Under the pieces are notes generated by a model. The model did not search any database. It worked only from the letters and a program-made list of their open reading frames with translations, and was not told the DNA's origin. A stretch of 64,000 nt of DNA from an uncultured Clostridia bacterium. GTDB taxonomy: Bacteria; Bacillota; Clostridia; Christensenellales; Pumilibacteraceae. A program made the position numbers and the translations under genes. This document shows, piece by piece, positions 1 through 7,408 of this stretch (its first letter is position 1; every line of letters begins with the position of its first letter). Where the stretch lies: assembly GCA_947086925.1 (NCBI GenBank), contig CAMUAL010000001.1, positions 1 to 64,000 of the forward strand. Reading direction: 5' to 3'.

Positions 1-18
1 TTTTACGTAACTATAAAA

Positions 19-59
19 AATAAAGACGTAAATTGTAGTGTTCAACTTACGTCTTTATT
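19..59. terminator. AT-rich hairpin at the window edge
   Basis: A perfect 13-bp inverted repeat (19-31 with 47-59) encloses a 15-nt loop. An A6 run at 15-20 would read as a U-tract on the - strand, so it could end - strand transcripts or those of a + strand gene left of the window. It has little GC, so termination is uncertain. Confidence 0.35.
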
Positions 60-181
60 GTCAATGATGAATGATAAGTAGCGTAGTAAACAGCCGAAAA
101 AGGGAGCAGACAGACACAGGGATTGAACCTAACAATTATAATTTGGCTATTCGAAAAATATAATTGAATGTGGCACATCTT

Positions 182-664
182 ATGAAATCCCAAAGTATTA
201 GACGAGTTGTATATACTGTTTTGATAACATGTTTAACGTGTCTGATTTTAAGTTTAATCATTTATCAAGGGCAATATTTTCAAAATTGGTTTAACAGTGC
301 ATACGCACCGCATAAGCAATTCATTATAATCGGTTGGTTTTTGTTGTTTGCATATTACGGGGTTTGCCTTTTCTGTTTATGGCAAACAAACACCAAAGGA
401 AGAAACTATTTATTTCTTTTAGGTATTCAGTTTTTTGCGTTTGCCGTTTTTGTAATATCGGTATATTGTTTTTCTGCTTATATATTGGCTACGGTCAGCA
501 GTATTTTCTCCGTGATATTTTCTTGTTGGTTGGCAGTAAAATTGTTCAGGAATAAGCAATATGTTTTAATGTCTTTAATAGCGGTGCTTATACTGATTTA
601 TCTTTATTGTGTGTTCTGCGGACTACTTTATTGTTCGCTTGAATACGGCGTTTGGAAAGAATGA
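182..664 (+). CDS. Small polytopic membrane protein, unknown function
   Basis: I do not recognise this protein. The frame encodes about 160 residues that are almost entirely hydrophobic: four to five membrane segments, at about residues 8-28, 44-67, 77-97, 105-119 and 126-150, with short polar loops and a basic N-terminus. Cysteines and aromatic residues are frequent. No signal peptide cleavage site, enzyme motif or soluble domain is visible. The start is uncertain: an ATG at 182 is used here, and an in-frame TTG at 164 would add six residues; neither has a clear ribosome binding site. It is more AT-rich than most later genes and shares no operon with a recognisable neighbour, since the next gene is a tRNA on the other strand. 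Confidence 0.55.
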   Translation: MKSQSIRRVVYTVLITCLTCLILSLIIYQGQYFQNWFNSAYAPHKQFIIIGWFLLFAYYGVCLFCLWQTNTKGRNYLFLLGIQFFAFAVFVISVYCFSAYILATVSSIFSVIFSCWLAVKLFRNKQYVLMSLIAVLILIYLYCVFCGLLYCSLEYGVWKE

Positions 665-665
665 A

Positions 666-701
666 AATGCCGTATTCTATCTTTCGACAAAATACGACAT
701 T
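666..701 (-). terminator. Possible terminator of tRNA-Gly
   Basis: An 11-bp stem (666-676 with 691-701, one G-U pair) lies just 3' of the tRNA on the - strand and is followed there by a short, interrupted T-run. It also overlaps the last bases of the membrane protein gene ending at 664. Confidence 0.35.
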
Positions 702-706
702 ATTCT

Positions 707-781
707 TGGAGCGGAAGACGGGACTCGAACCCGCAACGTTCAGCTTGGGAAGCTGACGCTCTACCATTGAGCCACTTCCGC
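707..781 (-). tRNA. tRNA-Gly (anticodon CCC)
   Basis: Read on the - strand, the 75 nt fold as a complete cloverleaf. The acceptor stem GCGGAAG pairs with CTTCCGC, followed by T and an encoded CCA end at 707-709. The D-arm contains GGTAGAG, the anticodon stem TCAGC/GCTGA encloses the loop TTCCCAA (anticodon CCC), and the T-arm contains GGTTCGAGTCC. It would decode GGG glycine codons, which are rare in the surrounding genes. A promoter lies 14 bp upstream (795-823), so it is probably transcribed alone. Confidence 0.96.
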
Positions 782-794
782 ACTTTGCAAATTT

Positions 795-823
795 ATTTTA
801 TACTATTTTAAGCTTTGCGTCAA
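795..823 (-). promoter_or_regulatory. Promoter of tRNA-Gly
   Basis: On the - strand TTGACG (818-823), a 17-bp spacer and TAAAAT (795-800) form a sigma-A type promoter. The predicted start is about 7 nt before the mature tRNA. Confidence 0.6.
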
Positions 824-1144
824 GCGGCAAAGCATGGTTATGAACGAAATGTTTCGCGCCATGCGATTTTCAAACAGTATTGAATCGATACGGAAATTAA
901 AAAACTCGGTTTATGCTGCGGTTCGATAGGGGATTAGAAACAGGCAATAATAAAAAGCTACCTAACACTTTGTCCGAGAGCTTTTTATCTACACGTAATT
1001 AAGTAAGATAAATTGAAATTTATCATTAATTTTAATTTGATTTTTTAGCCGCTCCGATCCGAACGCGGTAAATCGCTTATGCCTATTTTGGACGGTATGT
1101 GCGAGTGGGGAGATAAAAACAGAATATAATCGGATAAATCTATT

Positions 1145-1187
1145 AAAAAGAAGTAAGGCATTGAATAATCGTCTTACTTCTTTTTTC
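1145..1187. terminator. Intrinsic terminator, probably bidirectional
   Basis: A perfect 13-bp stem (1145-1157 with 1173-1185) with a 15-nt loop runs into a T6 tract, and its left arm begins with A5, so it can work in both directions. It shows that the reading frame continuing upstream of 1341 is not translated that far. Confidence 0.6.
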
Positions 1188-1283
1188 TTCGCTAAATTAT
1201 GTTTATCGTTCAAACATTATATCAAGATACATGAGAGAACGCAGCTTGGAATTACTGGTACGGCGATTGCTTTTATTTATTGT

Positions 1284-1312
1284 TTGCGTTTTTCTTTGAC
1301 ACATGATATAAT
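1284..1312 (+). promoter_or_regulatory. Extended -10 promoter of the 1341 membrane protein
   Basis: TTGCGT (1284-1289), 17 bp, then TATAAT (1307-1312) preceded by TGA, giving the TGnTATAAT extended -10. The start would lie about 20 nt before the ATG at 1341. Confidence 0.55.
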
Positions 1313-1340
1313 TTATAAAACATATTGTGTAGGTATTCGA

Positions 1341-2264
1341 ATGATAAAAAAAGGGCTGAAAAACTTTTTAGTTAATCTCAAATATCTGTTTACTCCGTTG
1401 GGGGCGTTGTCGTTGGGCGTTGTTTTGGGCTTGTCCGCTCTTATATCGGGCACGGCGGCGGAAATAAAAACGCTTTCCGACAAAGTGGTCGAAATAACAG
1501 GGGATATGGAAATCGATTACGATGCGCTCAAAGAATCGGTGTTCGGCGCGGTGCGCTCACTCGACTGGACTCAGCCGTTCTCGGCACTTAAAACTCTGCT
1601 TAGCGTCGAGTGGCTTTCGTCCACGTTCAATTCGTGCATAGGCTCGCTCGTTTCGGGCGGGGATTCTTACGTAGACCGAATAACTCTTGCGGTAGACGTT
1701 GCGCTCGGCGGCATAAAGGTTCATTTTACGGTGTTTGTTTTGTGGTCGGTTCTCGGACTGTTCGGCGGTTGTTTTTTAACTAAGTTTTTAATACGGCGCA
1801 ATATGGCTCGGCGGGCGTGGTGGAAATACTTTTTGGCAACATTTGTCGAGTCTTTACTTGGTTCGCTGTTTGCCGTTTTCGTAGTGCGGTTTCAGTTTTT
1901 GTGGGAAGCGGGAGGAATACTGTCGGCACTTTGCGCACTGGTTTTGATAAGTTTAGGCTCGCTTATCGAAGCGCATATATTGCACGGGTGGAAAAAGGTA
2001 GATTCCCGTAAAATACTTAATCCGAAAAACATATTTACTCTTATGGCGGTTAATCTGATTATTTTCGCAATAGCGATTGCGGTTATTATTATTCTGTTTG
2101 TCGCATTAAACGCGGCGGCGGCATTGTTCCTCAGCGTTGCAATTATCGAAATAATGTTTATAGTTTGCAGTATGAATGCCGAGTCTTATGTTAAAAGCGT
2201 AGCCGAACAAGAGGCGGAAGCAAACGAATGCCCGTCGGCGGCGGATACCGAAATACGCGACTGA
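1341..2264 (+). CDS. Integral membrane protein, unknown function
   Basis: Not recognised beyond being an integral membrane protein of 307 residues. The N-terminus is basic with a first membrane segment at about residues 18-38, followed by a polar loop of about 85 residues with acidic and serine-rich stretches. Then come five or so closely spaced hydrophobic segments (about 122-140, 158-175, 183-203, 230-250 and 252-272) and a polar acidic tail rich in Glu and Ala. This resembles polytopic proteins of Clostridia that are annotated only as hypothetical. The ATG at 1341 is preferred because a terminator (1145-1187) and a promoter (1284-1312) lie in the upstream extension of the frame. It appears monocistronic. 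Confidence 0.7.
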   Translation: MIKKGLKNFLVNLKYLFTPLGALSLGVVLGLSALISGTAAEIKTLSDKVVEITGDMEIDYDALKESVFGAVRSLDWTQPFSALKTLLSVEWLSSTFNSCIGSLVSGGDSYVDRITLAVDVALGGIKVHFTVFVLWSVLGLFGGCFLTKFLIRRNMARRAWWKYFLATFVESLLGSLFAVFVVRFQFLWEAGGILSALCALVLISLGSLIEAHILHGWKKVDSRKILNPKNIFTLMAVNLIIFAIAIAVIIILFVALNAAAALFLSVAIIEIMFIVCSMNAESYVKSVAEQEAEANECPSAADTEIRD

Positions 2265-2328
2265 CTCTTGCGTCAAAAAATTTTCGCAAAAAAATTTAAA
2301 AAAAATTAAAAAAACGTCAAAAAAACGC

Positions 2329-2357
2329 TTGACGGATTTATTTTATTGGTATATAAT
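2329..2357 (+). promoter_or_regulatory. Strong promoter of a candidate small RNA
   Basis: TTGACG (2329-2334), 17 bp, TATAAT (2352-2357): one mismatch from the sigma-A consensus. The predicted start is at about 2364, exactly where the first hairpin of the RNA below begins. Confidence 0.75.
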
Positions 2358-2363
2358 AAGCGT

Positions 2364-2510
2364 GTAATCAAGGTTAAGTACCTTTTCGGTACGTTGGTTA
2401 TATTAAGAAACCTTGTTTACATTAAGTAGCTCATCATTTTCCCCCTTATCATATAGCGGGACGGTCGATTGTAATAATCGGCCGTTTCGCAGTTTTAGGG
2501 GGATTTTTTT
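2364..2510 (+). ncRNA. Candidate structured small RNA with its own terminator
   Basis: No reading frame with a ribosome binding site occupies this segment, but it is highly structured. Hairpin 1: 2364-2375 pairs with 2409-2420 (11 of 12 pairs) and encloses a 5-bp hairpin, GTACC/GGTAC (2378-2392). Hairpin 2: 2456-2470 pairs with 2476-2490 in 15 consecutive pairs (including G-U) around a 5-nt loop, and lies inside an outer stem CCCCCT/AGGGGG (2441-2446 with 2497-2502) followed by T7, an intrinsic terminator. padR downstream has its own promoter, so this looks like an independent transcript of about 147 nt. It does not match the signal recognition particle RNA, tmRNA or T-box motifs I know; a divergent 6S-type RNA or a terminated leader are alternatives. 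Confidence 0.55.
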
Positions 2511-2670
2511 ATTTTATTTGATTTTATGGTTTAAGCGGGGTTTTTATTTGGGGGGGCGCATTTCAAGGCGAATTTTTTGTTTACGGCATAATGTAGTTGC
2601 GGGCTTAATTCGTTACCGCCGAAATTTTTTGAAAATATCGAAATTTTTCCGAAAATCTCATTCAAATCCG

Positions 2671-2699
2671 TTGACATACTATGTAATATATAGTATTAT
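2671..2699 (+). promoter_or_regulatory. padR operon promoter with embedded operator
   Basis: TTGACA (2671-2676), 17 bp, TATTAT (2694-2699). A perfect 7-bp inverted repeat, ATACTAT-N7-ATAGTAT (2676-2696), fills the spacer and overlaps both hexamers. PadR repressors commonly bind such AT-rich dyads at their own promoter, so autorepression is the likely function (inference). Confidence 0.7.
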
Positions 2700-2753
2700 G
2701 TATACGGTGGTATAAGGCATAACACAGTGTTTACTATACCGCAGGGAGTAAAT

Positions 2754-2804
2754 ATGGTTAATTACTACGACAGCGGAGGAGGACGCAAATGGACGCACAG
2801 TTAA
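2754..2804 (+). CDS. Possible 16-residue leader peptide overlapping padR
   Basis: An ATG at 2754 follows an SD-like GCAGGGAG (2741-2748) and opens a 16-codon frame (MVNYYDSGGGRKWTHS) that ends at 2804, overlapping the first 16 nt of padR in another frame. The padR ribosome binding site lies inside it. Translational coupling is possible; chance is also possible, as there is nothing else to support expression. Confidence 0.25.
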   Translation: MVNYYDSGGGRKWTHS

Positions 2805-3100
2805 AAAAAGGTTTGCTCGAAGCATGCGTGCTTGTTTCGCTTAAAAAAGAGGAAAGCTACGGATATAAGATAATCAGCGATATATCGCCTTACATCGAGA
2901 TTTCGGAAAGTACGTTGTATCCCATACTCAAACGGCTTGAAAGCACGGGGTGTTTAACCACGCGAAGCAAGGAGTATAACGGCAGACTGCGAAAGTATTA
3001 CATGATAACCGAGGCGGGCAAGCGCAAAATCAAGGAATCCATATCCGATTTGGACGAACTTAGGCGGGTATACGAATTTATATACCGAGAAGGACACTGA
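2789..3100 (+). CDS. padR: PadR family transcriptional repressor
   Basis: A 103-residue PadR protein of the small subfamily, acting in the cytoplasm as a DNA-binding repressor. The winged helix-turn-helix occupies about residues 8-75: the YGYKI motif, the recognition helix around ESTLYPILKRLE and the RKYYMITEAG wing are all recognisable. A short C-terminal helix provides dimerisation. The start at 2789 follows GGAGGAGG at good spacing. It is the first gene of a three-gene operon with a HAAS-domain membrane protein and a DUF4097 protein, an arrangement common in Bacillota and linked to sensing of envelope stress or antimicrobials. The dyad inside its own promoter (2676-2696) suggests autoregulation. 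The ligand is unknown. Confidence 0.93.
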   Translation: MDAQLKKGLLEACVLVSLKKEESYGYKIISDISPYIEISESTLYPILKRLESTGCLTTRSKEYNGRLRKYYMITEAGKRKIKESISDLDELRRVYEFIYREGH

Positions 3101-3118
3101 GAGGGAGGTAAAAGTAAA

Positions 3119-3877
3119 GTGACTAAATACGAATGGGAATCGGAACTTAAAAAGAACATACACCGATTGCCTTCCGACGAAATAAAGCGCGTAATGGAAT
3201 ATTACGACGAACTGTTTGCCGACAAAATCGAGCAGGGATTAAAGGAAACCGAAATCGTATCGCAGTTCGGAAACCCCGTTGACGTAGCGGATAAAATACT
3301 TTCGGACTACGACGGCGAAATGCCGGAGCGCGAGGAAACTCCCGTGCCGTCGGTTAAAAAGTCTGATAAAGGCGCGGCAGATACCGAACCCGTAATAGCG
3401 GATTACAAACAGCCGTCGCCGGCTAAGTCCGATACCGAGCCTATGATAGCCGAGTATAAAGAGCCTTGCAAAAACGACGGCGGCACAGCCGAAACCGAGT
3501 CGAAAAAGAAATCTACGCGAAAAAGGGAGTTCAATTTCGGCAGACTTTTGGCGTTTGTGCTTATAAATGTTTTCACGGGATTCGTGCTTTTTATATTCGC
3601 GGCGTCGGTGTGGATTGCATTTGCATCGGTAACTATTGCGGGATTCGCATGCGCGGCGGGCGGCGTTGCGGGCATTGTTATTTCGATAGGAACGCTTTTC
3701 GGCGGGCATGCGGCGATAGCTTTTGCGCAAATAGGAATAAGCGTGGCGGCCGTCGGCATCGGCATGATAATGGAAGTAGTTTGCTTTAAAGCAATAAAGT
3801 GGCTGGCAATAGGCACGAAAAAGTTTTTCGGGTTGATATTCGATTGGGTATATGAAAAGAAGGAGGTTGCACAGTGA
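3119..3877 (+). CDS. HAAS-domain (DUF1700) membrane protein
   Basis: 252 residues. The N-terminal 65 residues form a helical HAAS/DUF1700 domain, with the typical features 'LP..E....YYDELF.DK...G..E......G' followed by a terminal helix. A charged, low-complexity linker (about 70-140) contains an imperfect duplication of the motif DTEP(V/M)IA(D/E)YK. The C-terminal 110 residues carry three hydrophobic segments (about 145-168, 172-196 and 200-225), ending in a short basic-acidic tail. HAAS proteins accompany PadR regulators and are thought to pass envelope signals, but the biochemical role is unknown. The GTG start at 3119 follows GAGGGAGGT. The stop overlaps the next start by 4 bp, so expression is coupled. 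Confidence 0.85.
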   Translation: MTKYEWESELKKNIHRLPSDEIKRVMEYYDELFADKIEQGLKETEIVSQFGNPVDVADKILSDYDGEMPEREETPVPSVKKSDKGAADTEPVIADYKQPSPAKSDTEPMIAEYKEPCKNDGGTAETESKKKSTRKREFNFGRLLAFVLINVFTGFVLFIFAASVWIAFASVTIAGFACAAGGVAGIVISIGTLFGGHAAIAFAQIGISVAAVGIGMIMEVVCFKAIKWLAIGTKKFFGLIFDWVYEKKEVAQ

Positions 3878-4779
3878 GCAAGACATTGAAATGTGTTTTG
3901 GCGGGAATAGGACTGATAATTGCGGGCGGACTCATATTCGTAATTACCATGACCGCATTGAATTGGGATTTTTACAAGCTTGACTCGACTAAGTACGAAG
4001 CGCAAACCTTCAACGCGATTCCGGATTCCGTTACGCAGGTGGAAATCGATTTGGATTCGTTCCCCTTGAAGATAACGAGCGGCGACGAGCTTATTTTAAA
4101 TTACTTCGAGGCGAGCAACGCAACGGTAACCGTTAAGCAGGAGGGGAGCGTTTTAGTAGTCAAAGAAGACGCCGATTTCAATATAATGACTAACGGCATG
4201 TTCAATTTCGGACGCGGCAGATACGCTTATTCTCTTACCGTACCCGAAGGCATACGAATCAGATATACCGGCACAAACGGCGATATAACATTAAGCGGCG
4301 TAACAACCGACAGTCTGTACGTTAAGTCAACCAACGGCGACATCGATATAAGAGGTTGTAATATAGATTCGGCGGAGTTGCACGTCACCAACGGCGATAT
4401 AAGCATAATAAACGGAACAATGGGCAGTGTGGTTGTTAATTCCACAAACATGGATTTGGACGTGAACGGAGTAACCGCCGATTCGCTTAAAGCCGCGGGG
4501 ACGAACGCCGACATTTCGATAGAAAATTCTGTTATATACGAAATATCGCTCGATTCCGTAAACGCCGATTACGAAGTTGAAAGAGTGCAAGTAAACGAGC
4601 TTACCGTTAAGGGAACCAACCTTGACGCAAAGCTGATTATCAGAGGAATCAAAAGCGAGTATACAATAACGACTCACGGCAGGGGATTGCCCGCCGCGCA
4701 AACGGGAACGACCGATAAATTCGTAAAAATCACGGGAACAAACAGCGATGTAAAATTGCAGTTTGTGGCGGGGTTTTAA
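3874..4779 (+). CDS. DUF4097 beta-helix-like membrane-anchored protein
   Basis: 301 residues with an N-terminal membrane anchor (about residues 7-28) and a long outside domain of repeated short beta strands. The repeats 'TNGDI.I', 'TNMDLDV', 'TNADISI' and 'TNLDAKL' recur about every 20 residues, the pattern of DUF4097 putative adhesin domains that build a right-handed beta-solenoid. Its partners are the PadR regulator and HAAS protein encoded just upstream; the start GTG at 3874 overlaps the HAAS stop, in the style of translational coupling. Related operons respond to cell-envelope stress, but what the solenoid binds is unknown. No cleavage site or lipobox is evident, so it probably stays anchored. 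A strong terminator follows at 4833. Confidence 0.85.
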   Translation: MSKTLKCVLAGIGLIIAGGLIFVITMTALNWDFYKLDSTKYEAQTFNAIPDSVTQVEIDLDSFPLKITSGDELILNYFEASNATVTVKQEGSVLVVKEDADFNIMTNGMFNFGRGRYAYSLTVPEGIRIRYTGTNGDITLSGVTTDSLYVKSTNGDIDIRGCNIDSAELHVTNGDISIINGTMGSVVVNSTNMDLDVNGVTADSLKAAGTNADISIENSVIYEISLDSVNADYEVERVQVNELTVKGTNLDAKLIIRGIKSEYTITTHGRGLPAAQTGTTDKFVKITGTNSDVKLQFVAGF

Positions 4780-4832
4780 CCGATACGGCGGTGTGTTTCC
4801 GCTTTAAAACGCAATATGCGGATTGAAAACAT

Positions 4833-4873
4833 AAAAAGCCTTCGAATACAAAGTCGCATTCGAAGGCTTTTTT
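4833..4873 (+). terminator. Intrinsic terminator of the padR operon
   Basis: A perfect 15-bp stem (4833-4847 with 4858-4872), 10-nt loop and T6 run. The A-rich left arm could also work on the - strand. Confidence 0.9.
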
Positions 4874-4884
4874 AAAATATTCGC

Positions 4885-4913
4885 TTGCAATATTTTGCGT
4901 TGCGGTGTATACT
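4885..4913 (+). promoter_or_regulatory. Promoter of the esterase gene
   Basis: TTGCAA (4885-4890), 17 bp, TATACT (4908-4913), about 40 bp before the ATG at 4955. Confidence 0.6.
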
Positions 4914-4954
4914 GAAAACAGATATATTTTTATAAAGATAGCGAGGGACACAAA

Positions 4955-5740
4955 ATGGAATATAAGCAGTTGACAATAAAAGCGGAATCGTACGAGGGGA
5001 TTTTGTCTTGTTACGAACACACCGATTACGCTGAAATGCCCGAGAAGTCGCGCCCCGCGATACTGATTCTTCCGGGCGGCGGATACGTAGCGTGCAGCGA
5101 CCGCGAGTGCGAAGTGGTTGCGCTCGAATTTTTCAATCGCGGCTATAACGCATACGCGCTCAAATACCCTTGCGCACCTGCAAGATACCCCATTCAAATT
5201 ATAGTGGCGGCGGCTGTAATGGACACAATCCGTAAAAGAGCACCGCAAAGCAAAACCGACGTAAAAAGAGTTTTTGCGGCTGGATTTTCGGCAGGCGGGC
5301 ATCTTTGCGGCTGTCTTGCCAACTGCCCGCGCGAATTTAAGTCGGTTAAAAAGTATAACTTCAAGCCGAACGGAATAGTTCTCGGGTATCCCGTAATACG
5401 CGAACATCCGGGGCATGAGGACAGCTACAATAATCTTTTGGGCGACCGCCGCGATAAGGGCACTGCATGGCTTGATTTGCACACCTCGGTAACGAAAGAC
5501 AATCCGCCTGCGTTTATGTGGGCGACTGCCGACGATTCGGTTGTTCCCGTAATAAGCACGCTCAGCTATGCCGAAGCGTACAACAATCTCGGACTTAAAT
5601 ACGAACTGCATATTTTTTCGTCGGGACCGCACGGCATGAGTTTGGCAGACAAAAGAGTAAGTCAGAACAACGCCGCTTACGCCGACTCAAAAGTTGCGAA
5701 ATGGGTTGATATGGCAGACGAATTTTTGCGCGGGTTATAA
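4955..5740 (+). CDS. Alpha/beta hydrolase, acetyl-esterase-like
   Basis: A cytoplasmic serine hydrolase of 261 residues; there is no signal peptide. The oxyanion-hole motif LPGGGY is at 39-44, the nucleophile elbow GFSAGG puts the catalytic serine at 112, an acidic residue lies in TADDSVVP (193/194), and the histidine is in SGPHGMS (226). This order and size match the acetyl-xylan/carbohydrate esterase group of alpha/beta hydrolases that remove acetyl groups from sugars, often annotated as BD-FAE-like or 'acetyl esterase'. The substrate cannot be told from the sequence. It has its own promoter and follows a terminator, so it starts a new unit. A start at 4955 is supported by GCGAGGGA upstream. 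Confidence 0.85.
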   Translation: MEYKQLTIKAESYEGILSCYEHTDYAEMPEKSRPAILILPGGGYVACSDRECEVVALEFFNRGYNAYALKYPCAPARYPIQIIVAAAVMDTIRKRAPQSKTDVKRVFAAGFSAGGHLCGCLANCPREFKSVKKYNFKPNGIVLGYPVIREHPGHEDSYNNLLGDRRDKGTAWLDLHTSVTKDNPPAFMWATADDSVVPVISTLSYAEAYNNLGLKYELHIFSSGPHGMSLADKRVSQNNAAYADSKVAKWVDMADEFLRGL

Positions 5741-5823
5741 TTTCCCGAATCCCGCGCGACCGCGGTAAACAAACGCATTTGCCGAAAGCAAAAGCACGAA
5801 CAGACCGGACAGAATAAAAAGAA

Positions 5824-7368
5824 ATGGCAATACTCGAAATCAAAAATCTATCGCACACGTTTGACGGCAAACCGCTTTTCGCGGGCGCCGATTTGGCGAT
5901 AAACAACGGCGAACACGTAGGAATAGTAGGTCTTAACGGCGCGGGAAAAACCACATTCATAAATATTATTTCGGGCAAGCTTCCGCAAGACGGGGGCGAG
6001 GTTAAATGGCAAAACGGAATACGCCGCGGCTACTTAGACCAACACGCCGACATTGACCGCAGCAAAACGGTAATGGAATATCTGCGCGCCGCATTCGACC
6101 GCTTATACGCCGAAAACGCGCGCATGGAACAAATGTATGCCGATATGGCGGATATATCCGACCCCGACGAGCTCGACCGCAGAATAAACAAAGCAAATAA
6201 GATTCTCGAACGGCTTACCGACGAAGGTTTTTTCGAACTCGACTCCATGATTAAAAAAGTTGCGGGCGGTTTGGGCATTGCCGCGTTCGGGTACGACACG
6301 GTTATAGAAACGCTCAGCGGCGGTCAGCGCGCAAAGCTCATGCTTGCAAGACTTCTTCTCGAAAAGCCCGAAATAATGTTGCTCGACGAGCCCACCAACT
6401 TTTTGGATATCGAACATATAGCATGGCTTACCGAGTATTTAAACTCGGTTAAGGGAACTTTTTTGGTAATATCGCACGACACCGAATTTTTGGATAAAGT
6501 AACAAAGTTCATTGTGTCGATAGAGAACGGCACAATCAAAAAGTACGGCGGTAATTACACCACCTACCGTGCGCAAGCCGAGCAGAACGCAAAGCAGTAC
6601 GAAGAAAGCTATCGGCGTCAGCAGGAAGAAATCAAGCGCATGGAAGAATACATTGCGCGCAACAAAGCGCGTGCGGCAACCGCGGGTATGGCGAACAGCC
6701 GCAAGAAAATGCTCGACCGCATGGAAAAGCTCGACAAACCGAAAGTTGTCTACGACGCCGAGTTTTCGTTTCCGTGCGAGGTACTGCACACCCGCGATAT
6801 GCTTATTGCGGAAAATCTTTTAATAGGCTACTCGAAGCCGCTTTTGCCGCCTATTAACCTGCACATAAACGGCGAAACGAAACTTTGGATACGCGGTACG
6901 AACGGCATAGGAAAAACCACTTTAATCAAAACGCTTATGGGGATATTACCCGCTAAGGGAGGCAGTTACCGTCTGCACCCGTTTTTCCGCGCGGGATATA
7001 TCGAACAGGATTTCGATTTCGGAAGCCGCTCCACAAACGCGCTCGGCTATCTGTCGGACATTTACCCGCGGCTTCAACCAAAGCAACTGCGCGAAAAGCT
7101 GAGCAAGGCCGGCATTAAAAACGAGCTTTGCACAAAGCCTCTCGGCGACCTCTCGGGCGGCGAGCAGGTAAGGGTTAAGCTGTGCGTGCTTATGCAGAAA
7201 ACAACAAATATTTTGCTTTTGGACGAACCTACCAATCATTTGGACGTTCGCGCCAAAGAGTCGCTTAAAAAAGCTCTTTGCGAGTACAAGGGGGCGATTC
7301 TGCTTGTAAGCCACGAACGCGATTTTGCCGAAAGCGTGTGCAACGAAATTTTCGACGTTAAACAATAA
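5824..7368 (+). CDS. ABC-F family ATPase
   Basis: 514 residues with two ATP-binding cassettes and no membrane segments, which defines the ABC-F family of ribosome-associated translation factors and antibiotic-resistance proteins. The first cassette has GLNGAGKTT (36-44), LSGGQ (164-168) and LLDEPTN (186-192). The second has GTNGIGKTT (358-366), LSGGE (443-447) and LLDEPTNHLD. Between them lies a charged helical linker (about 240-300), the part that reaches toward the ribosomal peptidyl-transferase centre in known members. Which subgroup it belongs to, housekeeping or antibiotic resistance (Vga/Lsa-like), is not decided by what I see. The ATG at 5824 has only a weak AAAAGAA site, and the gene lies 83 bp after the esterase, perhaps in one transcript. 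Confidence 0.93.
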   Translation: MAILEIKNLSHTFDGKPLFAGADLAINNGEHVGIVGLNGAGKTTFINIISGKLPQDGGEVKWQNGIRRGYLDQHADIDRSKTVMEYLRAAFDRLYAENARMEQMYADMADISDPDELDRRINKANKILERLTDEGFFELDSMIKKVAGGLGIAAFGYDTVIETLSGGQRAKLMLARLLLEKPEIMLLDEPTNFLDIEHIAWLTEYLNSVKGTFLVISHDTEFLDKVTKFIVSIENGTIKKYGGNYTTYRAQAEQNAKQYEESYRRQQEEIKRMEEYIARNKARAATAGMANSRKKMLDRMEKLDKPKVVYDAEFSFPCEVLHTRDMLIAENLLIGYSKPLLPPINLHINGETKLWIRGTNGIGKTTLIKTLMGILPAKGGSYRLHPFFRAGYIEQDFDFGSRSTNALGYLSDIYPRLQPKQLREKLSKAGIKNELCTKPLGDLSGGEQVRVKLCVLMQKTTNILLLDEPTNHLDVRAKESLKKALCEYKGAILLVSHERDFAESVCNEIFDVKQ

Positions 7369-7408
7369 TTTTTATTTGCCTTAATAAAATAGAAAGAGGT
7401 AAAAGAAA

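Larger units (their letters stand above)
782..1340. other. Intergenic stretch without a convincing gene
   Basis: Contents: the tRNA promoter (795-823); an AT-rich hairpin with 10-bp arms at 950-959 and 979-988; a small palindrome near 1007-1024; a strong terminator hairpin (1145-1187); and a promoter (1284-1312) for the gene at 1341. Short open frames on both strands have no ribosome binding site and overlap the hairpins. It may hold the remains of a lost gene. Confidence 0.5.

Noticed and set aside
989..1213. A 74-codon - strand frame between tRNA-Gly and the 1341 gene
   Set aside because: No ribosome binding site, and it runs through a terminator hairpin; no recognisable protein.
2413..2715. 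A 100-codon open frame before padR
   Set aside because: It lies across the candidate RNA, its terminator and the padR promoter, and has no ribosome binding site or familiar sequence.
5824..7368. Calling the ABC-F protein an antibiotic-resistance determinant
   Set aside because: Most ABC-F proteins are housekeeping, and the linker alone does not show the resistance subgroup.
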